64,000 nt of DNA from Halomonas campaniensis. GTDB taxonomy: Bacteria; Pseudomonadota; Gammaproteobacteria; Pseudomonadales; Halomonadaceae. The stretch spans positions 109,538 through 173,537 of the forward strand of contig NZ_JACHZF010000005.1 in NCBI RefSeq assembly GCF_014193375.1. Reading direction: 5' to 3'. The translations under genes were made by a program, and so were the position numbers. Positions 16,712 to 26,138 of this stretch are shown here, piece by piece. Each line of letters begins with the position of its first letter. Within the stretch, counting starts at the first letter, position 1. The notes under the pieces are model-generated. The model did no database searches, was not told the origin of the DNA, and saw only the letters and a list, made by a program, of their open reading frames with translations.

Positions 16712-19700
16712 TCAGCCCTGCTTGCCCTCCTGGGCCTTCGCCTCCAACTCGCGACGGCGGATCTCGCGCGGATCGTTATGGGCGCGGCGGCGGCGACGGC
16801 TGGCACGGCGCTCTTCCGGCGTCTCCCCGGCGTTGGCGGGCGTCTGCGCGTCAGTCTTGGCTTCGGCGGCTTTCGGCTCGGCCTTGGGCGCCTCGGCCTT
16901 GGCTTCAGCGGCTTTCGGCTCGGCCTTGGGCGTCTCGGCCTTGGCTTCGGCAGCTTTCGGCTCGGCCTTGGGTGCTTCGGCCTTGGCTTCGGCCTTCGGC
17001 TCGGTCTTGGCCTCGTCAGCTTTCGGCTCGACCTTCTGTGCCTCGGCCCTGGCCTCGGCGGCTTTCGGTTCGGCCTTGGGTGCCTCGGCCTTGGCTTCGG
17101 CGGGCTTCGGCTCCGCCTTGGGTGCCTCGGCCTTGGCTTCGGGCTTCGGCTCAGCCTTGGCTTCGGGCTTCGGCTCGGCCTTGGCTTCGGGCTTCGGCTC
17201 GGTCTTGGCTTCGGGCTTCGGCTCGGCCTTGGCTTCGGGCTTCGGCTCGGCCTTGGCTTCGGGCTTCGGCTCGGCCTTGGCTTCGGGCTTCGGCTCAGCC
17301 TTGGCCTTGGCCTCGTCAGCTTTCGGCTCGACCTTCTGTGCCTCGGCCCTGGCCTCGGCGGCTTTCGGTTCGGCCTTGGGTGCCTCGGCCTTGGGCTCGG
17401 GCTTCGGCTCTGCCTTAGGCGCTTCGGCCTTGGCTTCGGGCTTCTGCTCCGCCTTGGGCGCCTCGGCCTTGGCTTCCGGCTTCGGCTCGGCCTTGGGCTC
17501 GACGGGCTCCTGCTCCGCCTTGGGCGCTTCGGCCTTGGGCTCCGGCTTCTGGTCTGCCTTCGGTGCCTCGACCTTGGCTTCCGTCTTCTCTTCTGCCTTG
17601 GTCTCAGGCTTGGCGTCTGCCTTCGGGGCCTCGGACGTCTCTTCCACCTTCGGGGCGGCGTCGGGCTTGGCGTCTTCCTTCGGGGCTTCCGCCAGCAGGC
17701 GCTGCTGCTCCTCTACCGCCTTGGGGTTGATAGCATGCTGCCGGCTGCGGTTGCGCGGGTTGTTGCGGGTGCGCTTGGGCTTGCCGTCATCCACCGGTGC
17801 CTCTGCCTGGGGCGCGTCGGCCTTGGGGCCAGCGGGTTTCTCGGCGGCACGCTCGTCGCGGCGCTCGCTGCCGCGACGACGCGAATCGTCGCGCGGCTTG
17901 TCATCCCGGGGCTTGTCGTCCCTGGACTTCTCGTCGCGGGTGCGGGGCGCCTCCTGCTGACGGGCCGGGCGGCCATCGTCCTGGCGCCCGCGTCCGCGAC
18001 CGCCACGGCTGCCGCGGTTGTCACGGCTCTCGGCGCCGTCGCCCCTGGCCTCGCCGCGCTCGCTCTCCTGGCGCGGCGCGCCGCGGCGCTCCTCGTTGCG
18101 GGGGCGACGCTGGCGGCCGTTGCGGTTACCGCGTTCGCTGCCCCGCTCGTCGTCACGCGGGGAGGGCTTGCGGGCGCCCTTGTCGTCGCGCGATGCGTCC
18201 TGGCGGGGGGACGGTTTCTGCTCGCCATCGGCGGGGGCCTCGTCGCTGCCCAGCAGCTTGGCCAGGCCCTTGACCAGGCGGCCCAGCACGCCGGCCTGGG
18301 GCTCGGCGACGGGCGGCTGCACGGCCGGCGGCCGGGCACTCCTGGCCGCCGGCGCCGGCGCCGGCGCCGGGGTCGTCGGCGGGGCGGCCGGGGCCTCTTC
18401 CTGCTGCAGGGAGGCCGGAGCCGGCTCGTGGTGGATCACGGTCTTCACCGCGGCCTCGGCCCGCTGTATCGGCTTGCCGAAGGCGGCCTCGGGCTCGCGG
18501 CCCACCTCGGTGTCGGTGGAGAGCTCGAAGCTGGAGAGGGTGGCGGTGCCTTCCTCGTCCACATGGTCGTCGCGCAGGCGCTGGACGTCGTAGTGGGGCG
18601 TGTCCATCTCGGGACTCGGCAGCAGCACCACCCGCACGCCCTGACGACGTTCGATGTCGGCCAGCACGTTGCGCTTCTCGTTGAGCAGGTAGGTGGCCAC
18701 CGGCACCGGCAGGATGGCGCGGATCTGGGCGCTGCGCTCCTTCATGGCCTCCTCCTCGATCAGGCGCATGATCGAGAGCGAGATGGAGCGCACGTCGCGG
18801 ATGGTGCCCTGGCCGTCGCAGCGCGGGCAGACCACGCCGCTGGTCTCGCCGAGGGAGGGGCGCAGGCGCTGACGGGACATCTCCATCAGGCCGAAGCGGG
18901 AGATGCGGCCGATCTGCACCCGGGCGCGGTCCAGCTTCAGCGCATCGCGCATGCGGTTCTCGACCTCGCGCTGGTTGCGCGCCGGGCTCATGTCGATGAA
19001 GTCGATCACCACCAGGCCGCCGATGTCACGCAGGCGCAGCTGGCGGGCGATCTCGTCGGCCGCCTCCAGGTTGGTCTGCAGTGCCGTCTCCTCGATGTCG
19101 CTGCCACGGGTGGCGCGAGCCGAGTTGATGTCGATGGAGACCAGTGCCTCGGTGTGGTCGATGACGATGGAGCCGCCGGAGGGGAGCTTCACCTCGCGCT
19201 CGTAGGCGGTCTCGATCTGCGACTCGATCTGGAAGCGCGAGAAGAGCGGCACCTCGTCGACGTAGAGCTTGATCTTCTGCTGGTAGGAGGGCATCACCTG
19301 GCGGATGAAGGCCAGGGCCTCCTGGTGCACCGCCTCGCTGTCGATCAGCACCTCGCCGATGTCCTGGCGCAGGTAGTCGCGCATGGCGCGGATGATGACG
19401 TTGGATTCGCGGTAGATCAGGAAGGGGGCGGGGCGCTTGCCGGCCTCGGCGGTGATCGACTCCCACACCTGGACCAGGTAGTCCAGGTCCCACTGCAGCT
19501 CCTCGGGGGAGCGGCCGATGCCGGCGGTGCGCACGATCAGGCCCATCCTGTCGGGCACCGTGAGCTGGTTCATCGCCTCCTTGAGCTGGCTGCGCTCCTC
19601 GCCCTCGATGCGCCGCGAGATGCCGCCGGCCTTGGGGTTGTTGGGCATCAGCACCAGGAAGCGGCCGGCCAGGGAGATGAAGGTGGTCAGCGCCGCGCCC

Positions 19701-20032
19701 TTGTTGCCGCGCTCCTCCTTGTCCACCTGGACGATGACTTCCTGGCCCTCCTTGAGGACCTCCTTGATGCTGGGGCGACCGGAGGCGGGCTCCTTGACGA
19801 AGTACTCCCGGGAGATCTCCTTCAGCGGCAGGAAGCCGTGGCGGTCGGCGCCGAAATCGACGAAGGCGGCTTCCAGGGAGGGTTCGATGCGGGTGATCTT
19901 GCCGCGGTAGATATTGGCTTTCTTCTGTTCCCGGGCACCGGACTCGATGTCCAGGTCGTAGAGGCGTTGTCCATCGACCAGTGCGACGCGCAGCTCTTCG
20001 GGCTGGGTCGCATTGATGAGCATCCGTTTCAT
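16712..20032 (-). CDS. rne: ribonuclease E
   Basis: 1106 aa from the ATG at 20032 ([22 protein letters not shown]); an upstream TTG at 20044 is less likely. It is an endonuclease for mRNA decay and rRNA/tRNA maturation and the scaffold of the degradosome. The N-terminal half aligns with E. coli: S1 domain (~39-119), 5' sensor, DNase I-like domain with catalytic Asp301 (SIDINS) and Asp344 (VVIDFIDM), Zn-link CPRCDGQG near 402-409. From ~510 on it is disordered: an Arg-rich stretch ([23 protein letters not shown]) likely binds RNA, then ~400 residues made almost only of Ala, Lys, Glu and Pro. That tail is far more repetitive than in most RNase E. The long leader suggests autoregulation as in E. 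coli. Confidence 0.95.
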   Translation of the reverse strand: MKRMLINATQPEELRVALVDGQRLYDLDIESGAREQKKANIYRGKITRIEPSLEAAFVDFGADRHGFLPLKEISREYFVKEPASGRPSIKEVLKEGQEVIVQVDKEERGNKGAALTTFISLAGRFLVLMPNNPKAGGISRRIEGEERSQLKEAMNQLTVPDRMGLIVRTAGIGRSPEELQWDLDYLVQVWESITAEAGKRPAPFLIYRESNVIIRAMRDYLRQDIGEVLIDSEAVHQEALAFIRQVMPSYQQKIKLYVDEVPLFSRFQIESQIETAYEREVKLPSGGSIVIDHTEALVSIDINSARATRGSDIEETALQTNLEAADEIARQLRLRDIGGLVVIDFIDMSPARNQREVENRMRDALKLDRARVQIGRISRFGLMEMSRQRLRPSLGETSGVVCPRCDGQGTIRDVRSISLSIMRLIEEEAMKERSAQIRAILPVPVATYLLNEKRNVLADIERRQGVRVVLLPSPEMDTPHYDVQRLRDDHVDEEGTATLSSFELSTDTEVGREPEAAFGKPIQRAEAAVKTVIHHEPAPASLQQEEAPAAPPTTPAPAPAPAARSARPPAVQPPVAEPQAGVLGRLVKGLAKLLGSDEAPADGEQKPSPRQDASRDDKGARKPSPRDDERGSERGNRNGRQRRPRNEERRGAPRQESERGEARGDGAESRDNRGSRGGRGRGRQDDGRPARQQEAPRTRDEKSRDDKPRDDKPRDDSRRRGSERRDERAAEKPAGPKADAPQAEAPVDDGKPKRTRNNPRNRSRQHAINPKAVEEQQRLLAEAPKEDAKPDAAPKVEETSEAPKADAKPETKAEEKTEAKVEAPKADQKPEPKAEAPKAEQEPVEPKAEPKPEAKAEAPKAEQKPEAKAEAPKAEPKPEPKAEAPKAEPKAAEARAEAQKVEPKADEAKAKAEPKPEAKAEPKPEAKAEPKPEAKAEPKPEAKTEPKPEAKAEPKPEAKAEPKPEAKAEAPKAEPKPAEAKAEAPKAEPKAAEARAEAQKVEPKADEAKTEPKAEAKAEAPKAEPKAAEAKAETPKAEPKAAEAKAEAPKAEPKAAEAKTDAQTPANAGETPEERRASRRRRRAHNDPREIRRRELEAKAQEGKQG
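17006..17394 (-). repeat. 89-base direct repeat 300 bases apart inside rne
   Basis: Bases 17006-17094 are identical to 17306-17394, offset exactly 300. Both encode [20 protein letters not shown] and flanking residues. The intervening DNA holds the 24-base tandem array. Recombination between the two copies would delete or add 100 codons in frame. Confidence 0.9.
17129..17296 (-). repeat. seven tandem 24-base units in the rne tail
   Basis: Seven consecutive 24-base units encode EPKPEAKA (one unit ends KT). Units differ by only one or two bases, a sign of recent slippage or unequal exchange. The length is a multiple of three, so copy-number change keeps the frame open. Confidence 0.95.
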
Positions 20033-20498
20033 GTTGACTCGCAATATGGGGCGCCGGCGAGCATCGGCGTGGGCGAACCTCTGGGTGCTGCGTGCTTGTG
20101 CTCAGCGCATGTCGCGGATGCGCAGTAGCGTCCGGCCGTGTCGGGGCCCGCCCGAGGCGGGGCACCGGCACGACATGACCATGTTGAGTACGGGGCGGAG
20201 GCAGGACATGTCTCGGTGGGGTGTCACCCATCCGGCCCTGCGGTCACCGCCAACACCTGGCATTCATCGATTCGCCGACGCCGACCTGCGGCACGATGGT
20301 GGAACGTTTCCCGTGGCCTGCCGCCGCTCCATGACGGGGGAGCGACTTGGGGATCCGGGCGTGGCGTTGTATCGTTGCTTTCTCTTTCCTACGCGGCGGC
20401 GGGACGGGTGAGCGTCGTCGCGGCCTGATCTTTTCGCCTCGACCTGCGTGTCTGTCGTGCAGGCGCTCGATGGGGCCCGTAAAGGCCCACTGAAGCGA
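20033..20498 (-). other. long rne 5' leader
   Basis: About 466 bases separate the predicted rne transcription start from its ATG. Open frames here show no protein-like sequence. In E. coli a 361-base rne leader carries a stem-loop through which RNase E controls its own mRNA; a similar role is likely but the fold cannot be assigned by eye. Confidence 0.5.
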
Positions 20499-20504
20499 GT
20501 TGGC

Positions 20505-20533
20505 AATATAACAGCAAAGGGGGTGGCCAGCAA
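20505..20533 (-). promoter_or_regulatory. sigma-70 promoter for rne
   Basis: On the minus strand, TTGCTG (-35, 20528-20533) and TATATT (-10, 20505-20510) are 17 bases apart, with a TG one base before the -10 (extended -10). Start expected near 20498. Confidence 0.7.
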
Positions 20534-20559
20534 TTGGCGCAGGATGGCGTGCACTGCGA

Positions 20560-20565
20560 TAGAAT
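20560..20565 (+). promoter_or_regulatory. -10 element for rluC
   Basis: TAGAAT 35 bases before the rluC ATG; no good -35 at 17 bases. It lies ~30 bases from the rne -35, so the divergent promoters nearly overlap. Confidence 0.4.
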
Positions 20566-20599
20566 GCGGCTTTCGCAGGTCTGGCAGTGGAGTCTCGGC

Positions 20600-21547
20600 A
20601 TGGCCGAAGGGCGCGATGTACAGTGGGTGGAAGTGACCGAGGGCCAGGTGGGGCAGCGGGTCGACAATTTCCTGATGACCCGGATCAAGGGGGCGCCGCG
20701 GGCGCTGATCTACCGCATCGTGCGCAAGGGCGAGGTGCGGGTGAACAAGAAGCGTGTCAAGGCCGATACCCGCCTGGCGCTGGGTGACGTGGTGCGCATC
20801 CCGCCGCTGCGGCTCTCGCCCCGCGAGGCGGTGCGCGAGGTCAGTGACAACCTGCGCAACCTGCTGGCCGGCAGCGTGCTGGTGGAGGGACGCGACTGGC
20901 TGGTGATCAACAAGCCCTCGGGGCTGGCGGTGCATGGCGGCAGCGGGGTCAAGATCGGCCTGATCGAGGCCCTGCGCCAGGTGCGCGAGGACCTGGACTT
21001 CCTCGAACTGGTCCATCGCCTCGACCGGGACACCTCCGGCTGTCTGCTGCTGGCCAAGTCGCGTCCGGCGCTGCTGGCCCTGAACGCCTCGCTCAAGCAG
21101 CACCAGATGGACAAGCAGTACCTGGCCCTGGTGGCCGGTCGCTGGTCGGCCCGGCGTGACTTCGTGGCGGCCCGGCTCGACCGCTATGAGCTCGGCAACG
21201 GCGAGCGCCGGGTCAGGGTCGATCCGGCCGGCAAGGTGGCACGCACGCGCTTCGCGGTGCGCGAGACCTTCGCTCGGGTGACCCTGGTGGAGGCCGAGCC
21301 GGTCACCGGTCGCACCCATCAGATCCGCGTGCATGCCGCCCACGCCGGTCATCCGCTGCTCGGTGACGACAAGTACGGCAGTCGCGACAGCCAGAAGCTG
21401 TCCGCCGAGCTGGGCCTGTCGCGACTCTTCCTGCATGCCGCGGCGCTGACCTTTCCCGAGCCCACCAGCGGGCGGCCGGTGCAGATCCGGGCGCCGCTGC
21501 CCGAGGAGCTCGAGACGGTGCTGACCCGAGCCCGCCGCGCCTCCTGA
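20600..21547 (+). CDS. rluC: 23S rRNA pseudouridine synthase RluC-type
   Basis: 315 aa from the ATG at 20600 (GGAG 7 bases upstream). An N-terminal S4 RNA-binding domain (DNFLMTRIKGAPRALIYRIVRKGEVRVNKKR) is followed by the catalytic pseudouridine synthase domain with HRLDRDTSG, whose first Asp is the nucleophile, then GRTHQIRVH and GDDKYG. RluC modifies U955/U2504/U2580 (E. coli numbering). Divergent from rne, an arrangement shared with E. coli and Pseudomonas. Confidence 0.93.
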   Translation: MAEGRDVQWVEVTEGQVGQRVDNFLMTRIKGAPRALIYRIVRKGEVRVNKKRVKADTRLALGDVVRIPPLRLSPREAVREVSDNLRNLLAGSVLVEGRDWLVINKPSGLAVHGGSGVKIGLIEALRQVREDLDFLELVHRLDRDTSGCLLLAKSRPALLALNASLKQHQMDKQYLALVAGRWSARRDFVAARLDRYELGNGERRVRVDPAGKVARTRFAVRETFARVTLVEAEPVTGRTHQIRVHAAHAGHPLLGDDKYGSRDSQKLSAELGLSRLFLHAAALTFPEPTSGRPVQIRAPLPEELETVLTRARRAS

Positions 21548-21574
21548 CCCCTTCAGCCTGACACGGAGACGACA

Positions 21575-22249
21575 ATGCGCTACCGACTGGTGATCTTCGA
21601 CTGGGACGGGACCCTGATGGATTCCGCCGCGCGGATCGTCGCCTGCATGCAGGCGGCCTCCCGGGACGCCGGCTGGGGGGAGCTGGCGCCGGAGAGCGTG
21701 CGCAACATCATCGGCCTGGGCCTGCCCGAGGCGATCGCCACCCTCTGTCCGGGCATCGACCCCGATCGCGCCGAGCTGCTGCGCAGCCGCTATGCCTGGC
21801 ACTTCGTCGAGGGCGATCATGCGCCGATGCGCTTCTTCCCCGGTGCCGAGGAGGGGCTGGCCGGCCTTCACGGGCGACCCGGTCAGCGCCTGGCGGTGGC
21901 CACCGGCAAGAGCCGCCGCGGCCTCGACCGGATCTTCCGCGAGAGCGACAGCGGCCGCTGGTTCCACGCCAGCCGCACCGCCGACGAGACCCTCTCCAAG
22001 CCCCACCCCCGGATGCTGGAGGAGCTGCTGGCCGAGCTGGGCGTCGGCGTGGAGGAGGCGGTGATGGTGGGGGATACCGAATATGACCTGGAGATGGCCC
22101 GGGCGCTGGGCATGGATCGGGTGGCGGTGACCTGGGGGGTGCATGCGCCGGAGCGCCTGGCCGCCAGCCGCCCCGCGTTCACCGCCGAGGCGATGCCTGA
22201 GCTCTTCGACTTTCTGCACGGGCGAGCCGGCGTCGGCCGCGCCCTCTGA
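21575..22249 (+). CDS. HAD-family phosphatase, phosphoglycolate phosphatase-like
   Basis: 224 aa haloacid dehalogenase subfamily IA. Motif I is FDWDGTLMDS (nucleophile Asp9, acid/base Asp11), motif II VATGKS, motif III lysine in LSKPHPRM, and motif IV VGDTEYDLEMA. A helical cap lies between motifs I and II. The usual substrate class is small phosphate esters, but the true substrate cannot be read from sequence. It lies 27 bases after rluC, as in Pseudomonas, so probably the same transcript. Confidence 0.88.
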   Translation: MRYRLVIFDWDGTLMDSAARIVACMQAASRDAGWGELAPESVRNIIGLGLPEAIATLCPGIDPDRAELLRSRYAWHFVEGDHAPMRFFPGAEEGLAGLHGRPGQRLAVATGKSRRGLDRIFRESDSGRWFHASRTADETLSKPHPRMLEELLAELGVGVEEAVMVGDTEYDLEMARALGMDRVAVTWGVHAPERLAASRPAFTAEAMPELFDFLHGRAGVGRAL

Positions 22250-22274
22250 TGACGGCTGCAAGGACGAGACTGCC

Positions 22275-23351
22275 ATGAGCGACGACAGACGAGACGACCG
22301 CTGGACCCAGGGGCCCGAGCTCAGCCCGGAGGAGGCGCGTCGCGCCCGCCAGAGCGATGCCACGCCGCCCCCGCCGGCCGAGGATGCCGAGACCCTGCGC
22401 GAGCGGCAGCGCCTGGCCCAGCTGGAGATGATGGATCGCTGGGTCGGCGGGGTGCTGGCCGAGCAGCGCCGCTCCCGGCGCTGGAAGCTGTTCTTCCGCT
22501 TTCTCTTCGTGGCGCTGATCCTGGCGTCGCTGTCGGCCACCCTCTATGGGCTCCTCGCCGGCCCCGGCGTCAGCGCGCCGGCCGGCCCCCACCTGGGGCT
22601 GGTCAAGGTGAAGGGCGTGATCGACGCCGACTCGCCGGCCAGTGCCGAGCGGATCACCACCGGCCTCAGGCGCGCCTGGGACGCCGAGGAGAGTGCCGCG
22701 GTGGTGCTGCAGATCGACAGCCCCGGGGGCAGCCCGGTGCAGTCCCAGCGGATCTTCGACGAGATCATGCGGCTGCGCGCCGAGGGCGACAAGCCGATCA
22801 TCGCGGTCATCGAGGACGTGGGCGCCAGCGGGGCCTACTATATCGCCGCGGCCGCCGACGAGATCGTCGCCGCCCCGGCCAGCCTGGTGGGCTCCATCGG
22901 GGTGATCTCGGCCAGCTTCGGCTTCGAGGAGGCGATCGAGCGGCTGGGCGTGGAGCGCCGGGTCTTCGCCGCCGGCGACAACAAGGCCTTCCTCGATCCC
23001 TTCTCGGAGCTGGCGCCCGAGCAGCGCGAGTTCTGGCAGTCGGTGCTGGAGACGACCCATGACCAGTTTATCGCCGCCGTCCGCGAGGGACGTGGCGACC
23101 GGCTGGTCGACGACGAGCGGCTGTTCAGCGGGCTGGTGTGGAGCGGCGAGCAGGCCGTCGAGCTGGGCTTGATCGATGCCATCGGCAGCCTGGACGGGCT
23201 CGCGCGCGAGCGGCTGGAGGAGGCGAGGGTGCGCGACTACACCCCGCGGCTCGACCCCTTCGAGCGCTTCACCCGGCAGTTCGGTCGCGTCGCCATGGAG
23301 TGGCTGGGGGTGCCGCGCGCCGACTCGCCGCTGCGCTACCAGCTTCCGTGA
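22275..23351 (+). CDS. sppA: S49 signal peptide peptidase SppA (short type)
   Basis: 358 aa from the ATG at 22275. A cytoplasmic N-terminus (Pro/Glu-rich, 1-70) leads to one membrane helix (72-95), then a single S49 domain facing the periplasm. The catalytic dyad is Ser185 in DVGASGAYYIA and Lys237 in DNKAFLDPF. Other landmarks are QIDSPGGSPVQS and LVGSIGVI. It degrades leftover signal peptides in the membrane. It is followed by an inverted REP-like pair. Confidence 0.92.
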   Translation: MSDDRRDDRWTQGPELSPEEARRARQSDATPPPPAEDAETLRERQRLAQLEMMDRWVGGVLAEQRRSRRWKLFFRFLFVALILASLSATLYGLLAGPGVSAPAGPHLGLVKVKGVIDADSPASAERITTGLRRAWDAEESAAVVLQIDSPGGSPVQSQRIFDEIMRLRAEGDKPIIAVIEDVGASGAYYIAAAADEIVAAPASLVGSIGVISASFGFEEAIERLGVERRVFAAGDNKAFLDPFSELAPEQREFWQSVLETTHDQFIAAVREGRGDRLVDDERLFSGLVWSGEQAVELGLIDAIGSLDGLARERLEEARVRDYTPRLDPFERFTRQFGRVAMEWLGVPRADSPLRYQLP

Positions 23352-23354
23352 AGC

Positions 23355-23471
23355 GTAGGAGGGCAGCGCTGCTGCGCGACTGGCGCCGTCAGGCGCCTGA
23401 TGGTGCGGCGAGCTCGAGGCACACCTGGGAGGCCTTCGGACTCCATTCGCCCAACAGAGTTGGCCTCCTAC
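23355..23471. repeat. inverted pair of REP-like units
   Basis: A unit beginning GTAGGAGG with a small palindrome (GCAGC-GCT-GCTGC) at 23355-23380, and a related unit in inverted orientation at 23446-23471 (also starting GTAGGAGG, with CCAAC-TCT-GTTGG when read on the minus strand). They share the head and spacing and differ mostly in paired stem bases. Between them is a 12-base perfect palindrome, TCAGGCGCCTGA. This is the layout of a bacterial REP pair (BIME), placed between convergent sppA and maf. Confidence 0.7.
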
Positions 23472-23478
23472 AACTTGC

Positions 23479-24075
23479 CTAGACGCCAGGCGCCAGCGGA
23501 TCCAGGCCTGCCTCGCGCAGCAGGGCGCAGAGGCGCATCAGCGGCAGGCCGATCAGGGTGTTGGGATCGTCGCCCTCCAGCCGCTCGAACAGGGCGATGC
23601 CCAGCCCCTCCATGCGGAAGCTCCCGGCGCTGTCCAGGGGCTGTTCCTTCGCCACGTAGCGAGCGATCTCCTCGTCGCCGAGCCGGCGGAACACCACGTC
23701 GTAGCGCTCGTGGCAGACGCGGTGGCGACCCAGGCGGGTATCCAGCAGCGCCAGGCCGGTGAGGAAGCGCACGCGGTGCCCGGAGAAGCGCGCCAGGTTG
23801 GCGCGGGCGGTGGCCGCGTCGCCGGGCTTGCCGAGGATCTCGCCCTCGAACAGGGCGACCTGGTCCGAGCCGATGATCAGGTGGTCGGGCCAGGCGTCGG
23901 CCAGCCGCTCGGCCTTGGCGAGCGCCAGTCGATGCACCAGGGCCTCCGGGCTCTCCCCCGGGCGGGGAGTCTCGTCGATATCGGGGCTCTCCCAGGCGTA
24001 GGGGATCTCCAGGCGGTCGAGCAGCTGGCGCCGCCAGCGCGATCCGGAGGCAAGAACGAGGCGTGGCATGGGCAT
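23479..24075 (-). CDS. yceF: Maf-family nucleotide pyrophosphatase, YceF type
   Basis: 198 aa. The sequence follows E. coli YceF closely: LVLASGSRWRRQLLDRL, DETPRPGESPEALV, PDHLIIGSDQVA (catalytic Asp71), GKPGDAATARANLA, and near the end the segment FERLEGDDPNTLIGLPL. YceF hydrolyses 7-methyl-GTP. AGGA lies 6 bases before the ATG at 24075. It is divergent from yceD, as in E. coli and Pseudomonas. Confidence 0.93.
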   Translation of the reverse strand: MPMPRLVLASGSRWRRQLLDRLEIPYAWESPDIDETPRPGESPEALVHRLALAKAERLADAWPDHLIIGSDQVALFEGEILGKPGDAATARANLARFSGHRVRFLTGLALLDTRLGRHRVCHERYDVVFRRLGDEEIARYVAKEQPLDSAGSFRMEGLGIALFERLEGDDPNTLIGLPLMRLCALLREAGLDPLAPGV

Positions 24076-24203
24076 GTTTCCTGACCGGGGTGACGGGCGC
24101 AGCGTAACATGAAGTCGACGCGCCGCTGGACGATCCCGGAGAGGGGGCGGGCAGCGCCGTCGCCGTCGCCACCCGGAGCAGGCGCGATTGCGCCACGGCG
24201 GCT

Positions 24204-24232
24204 TTGACAGGGACAGGGGGAGTGCCTATCAT
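24204..24232 (+). promoter_or_regulatory. consensus sigma-70 promoter for yceD-rpmF
   Basis: TTGACA (24204-24209), a 17-base spacer, TATCAT (24227-24232). A perfect -35 with a good -10. The transcript should begin near 24239, only about three bases before the yceD ATG at 24242. Confidence 0.8.
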
Positions 24233-24241
24233 TGCGCGCCT

Positions 24242-24769
24242 ATGTTGACCACACGACTCCCCAGCAGGGTCGAGCCCTACCGGCTCGCCGCCCGCGCCGA
24301 GCACCTCGAAGGACTGATGTCCCTCGATGATTTCGCGCGTCTCGCCGACGAGGTCGGCCCCCAGAGCGGCGACTGTCGTGTCTGGCTCGACTTCGCCATC
24401 GACGCCCAGGGGCGCCGGGTGATCCACGGCCGCCTGGAGGCCGAGCTGCAGCTGCCCTGTCGCCGCTGCCTCTCGCCGATGGCGCAGCGCGTGGCGAGCG
24501 AGTTCCTGCTGGGCATGGTCACCAGCGACGCTCTGGCAGCCGAGCTGCCGAGCACCCACGAGCCGGTGCTGGTGGAAAACGAACAGCTGAACCTGCTGAC
24601 GGTGGTCGAGGATGAACTGATCCTCAGTCTGCCCCAGGTGGTTTACCACGACGAGGCCGACTGTGAGGTCTCTCGCGACCAGCTGACCAGTGGGGCGGAT
24701 GCCGCGGCATCCCGTGAGCCCGCTGCGAGCCCGTTCGAGGTGCTCAAGCGCCTCAAGGGCAAATCCTGA
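24242..24769 (+). CDS. yceD: YceD/DUF177 protein, 23S rRNA accumulation
   Basis: 175 aa. The start at 24242 aligns with the E. coli YceD N-terminus (LPLTLDPVR versus LPSRVEPYR). It contains the paired-cysteine segment LPCRRCLSPM and the conserved VVEDELILSLPQVVYHDEADCEV. The family is required for normal 23S rRNA levels and always sits before rpmF. No ribosome-binding site precedes the ATG, and the promoter position implies an almost leaderless mRNA, which is unusual here. Confidence 0.92.
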   Translation: MLTTRLPSRVEPYRLAARAEHLEGLMSLDDFARLADEVGPQSGDCRVWLDFAIDAQGRRVIHGRLEAELQLPCRRCLSPMAQRVASEFLLGMVTSDALAAELPSTHEPVLVENEQLNLLTVVEDELILSLPQVVYHDEADCEVSRDQLTSGADAAASREPAASPFEVLKRLKGKS

Positions 24770-24802
24770 TTCATCATCGATTGCACTCTGGAGTGACATC
24801 CC

Positions 24803-24973
24803 ATGGCAGTTCAACAGAACCGCAAGACCCGTTCCAAGCGCGGCATGCGTCGTAGCCACGACGCGCTGAGCGCACCGGCCCTTTCCCAGGACAAGGAGAC
24901 CGGTACCACCCACCTGCGTCACCACGTCTCCCCCGACGGCTTCTACCGTGGCCGCAAGGTCGTCGACGCCTGA
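24803..24973 (+). CDS. rpmF: 50S ribosomal protein L32
   Basis: 56 aa: opens [20 protein letters not shown], ends RGRKVVDA. It lacks the four zinc cysteines of some L32 forms, as in E. coli. GGAG lies 9 bases before the ATG. Directly after yceD and before plsX, the standard arrangement that links ribosome and lipid synthesis. Confidence 0.97.
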   Translation: MAVQQNRKTRSKRGMRRSHDALSAPALSQDKETGTTHLRHHVSPDGFYRGRKVVDA

Positions 24974-25017
24974 GGCGACGACGCGCCCTGCGGTGACGCC
25001 TGGCCGCTGACCCTGTC

Positions 25018-26133
25018 GTGAGAATCGCCATCGATGCGATGGGCGGAGACCTCGGTCCCCGCGCTACCGTGCAGGGGGCGGCCAGTGCCGTGATCCAGGA
25101 CCCCCGTCTCGAGATCCGGCTGTTCGGCGTGCGCCGAACGCTGGAAGACGAGATCTCCTGCCTGCCGCGGCGGCTCGCCGCGGCCGGTTCGCGTCTGGAG
25201 GTCGTCGATGCCCCGCGGGTCATCGACCAGGGCGTGCGCCCCTCCGATGCGCTGCGTCACGGCCAGGACTCCAGCATGGCCAGGATGCTGGCCTGTGTCG
25301 CTTCCGGGGAGGCAGCGGCCGGGGTCAGTGCCGGCAACACCGGCGCCCTGATGGCCCTGGCGCGGCGGGCCCTGGGAACGGTGGCCGGCATCCCCAGGCC
25401 GGCGATCAGCACGGCGATCCCCACCCGCCAGCAGGGGCGCTGCTATCTGCTCGACCTGGGGGCCAACGTCGAGGCCTCGGCGGAGCGGCTGGTGGACTTC
25501 GCGCTGATGGGCGAGCTGATGGCGCGCCACGTGGATGGGCTTGCCGCGCCCCGGGTCGCCCTGCTCAATGTCGGGCTCGAGGGGACCAAGGGTACGGCCA
25601 GCGTCCGCGAGGCGGATGCCCGGCTGCGCGAGCTGCCCCACCTCGCCTACCAGGGCTTCGTGGAGGGAGACGGGATCTTCAGCGGCCGCGTGGACGTGGT
25701 GGTCTGCGACGGCTTCGTCGGCAATGCGGTGCTCAAGGCCAGCGAGGGCCTTGCGCGCATGCTGGTCGAGCGGGTGCAGACCACCTTCGAGGCCCACTGG
25801 AGCAGTCGACTGGTGGGGGCGCTGGCGAGGCCGGCGCTGCGGCGGCTCAGGAGCGAGCTGGATCCGGTGCGCTACAATGGCGCCAGCCTGCTGGGCCTGG
25901 CCGGCATCGTGGTGAAGAGCCACGGCAGTGCCGATGCGACCGGCTTCCACTATGCGGTGCAGCGGGCGGTCCAGGAGGTCAGTCGTGACCTGCCGAGACA
26001 TCTGGCGGCGGAGCTGGTGCCGCGACGGCCCGCTATCGATTCGGTCGACCGCGGCGGTCGAACCGACAGCGGACCTCGAGTCCTCGCACCGGGAAGCGCC
26101 GGTGACGATGAAAGCCAACAAGAGCATAGGTGA
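25018..26133 (+). CDS. plsX: phosphate acyltransferase PlsX
   Basis: 371 aa, GTG start at 25018 ([14 protein letters not shown]). It converts acyl-ACP and phosphate to acyl-phosphate for PlsY in phospholipid synthesis. Conserved segments: [87 protein letters not shown] ~35-residue hydrophilic C-terminal extension (from [11 protein letters not shown]) is longer than in E. coli (356 aa). Confidence 0.95.
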   Translation: MRIAIDAMGGDLGPRATVQGAASAVIQDPRLEIRLFGVRRTLEDEISCLPRRLAAAGSRLEVVDAPRVIDQGVRPSDALRHGQDSSMARMLACVASGEAAAGVSAGNTGALMALARRALGTVAGIPRPAISTAIPTRQQGRCYLLDLGANVEASAERLVDFALMGELMARHVDGLAAPRVALLNVGLEGTKGTASVREADARLRELPHLAYQGFVEGDGIFSGRVDVVVCDGFVGNAVLKASEGLARMLVERVQTTFEAHWSSRLVGALARPALRRLRSELDPVRYNGASLLGLAGIVVKSHGSADATGFHYAVQRAVQEVSRDLPRHLAAELVPRRPAIDSVDRGGRTDSGPRVLAPGSAGDDESQQEHR

Positions 26134-26138
26134 TTGAC

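Noticed and set aside
16778..20128. 1116-codon open frame on the plus strand opposite rne
   Set aside because: It mirrors the RNase E frame; its long Leu/Gly tracts are the complement of the Ala/Lys/Glu/Pro repeats. High GC removes stops from antisense frames.
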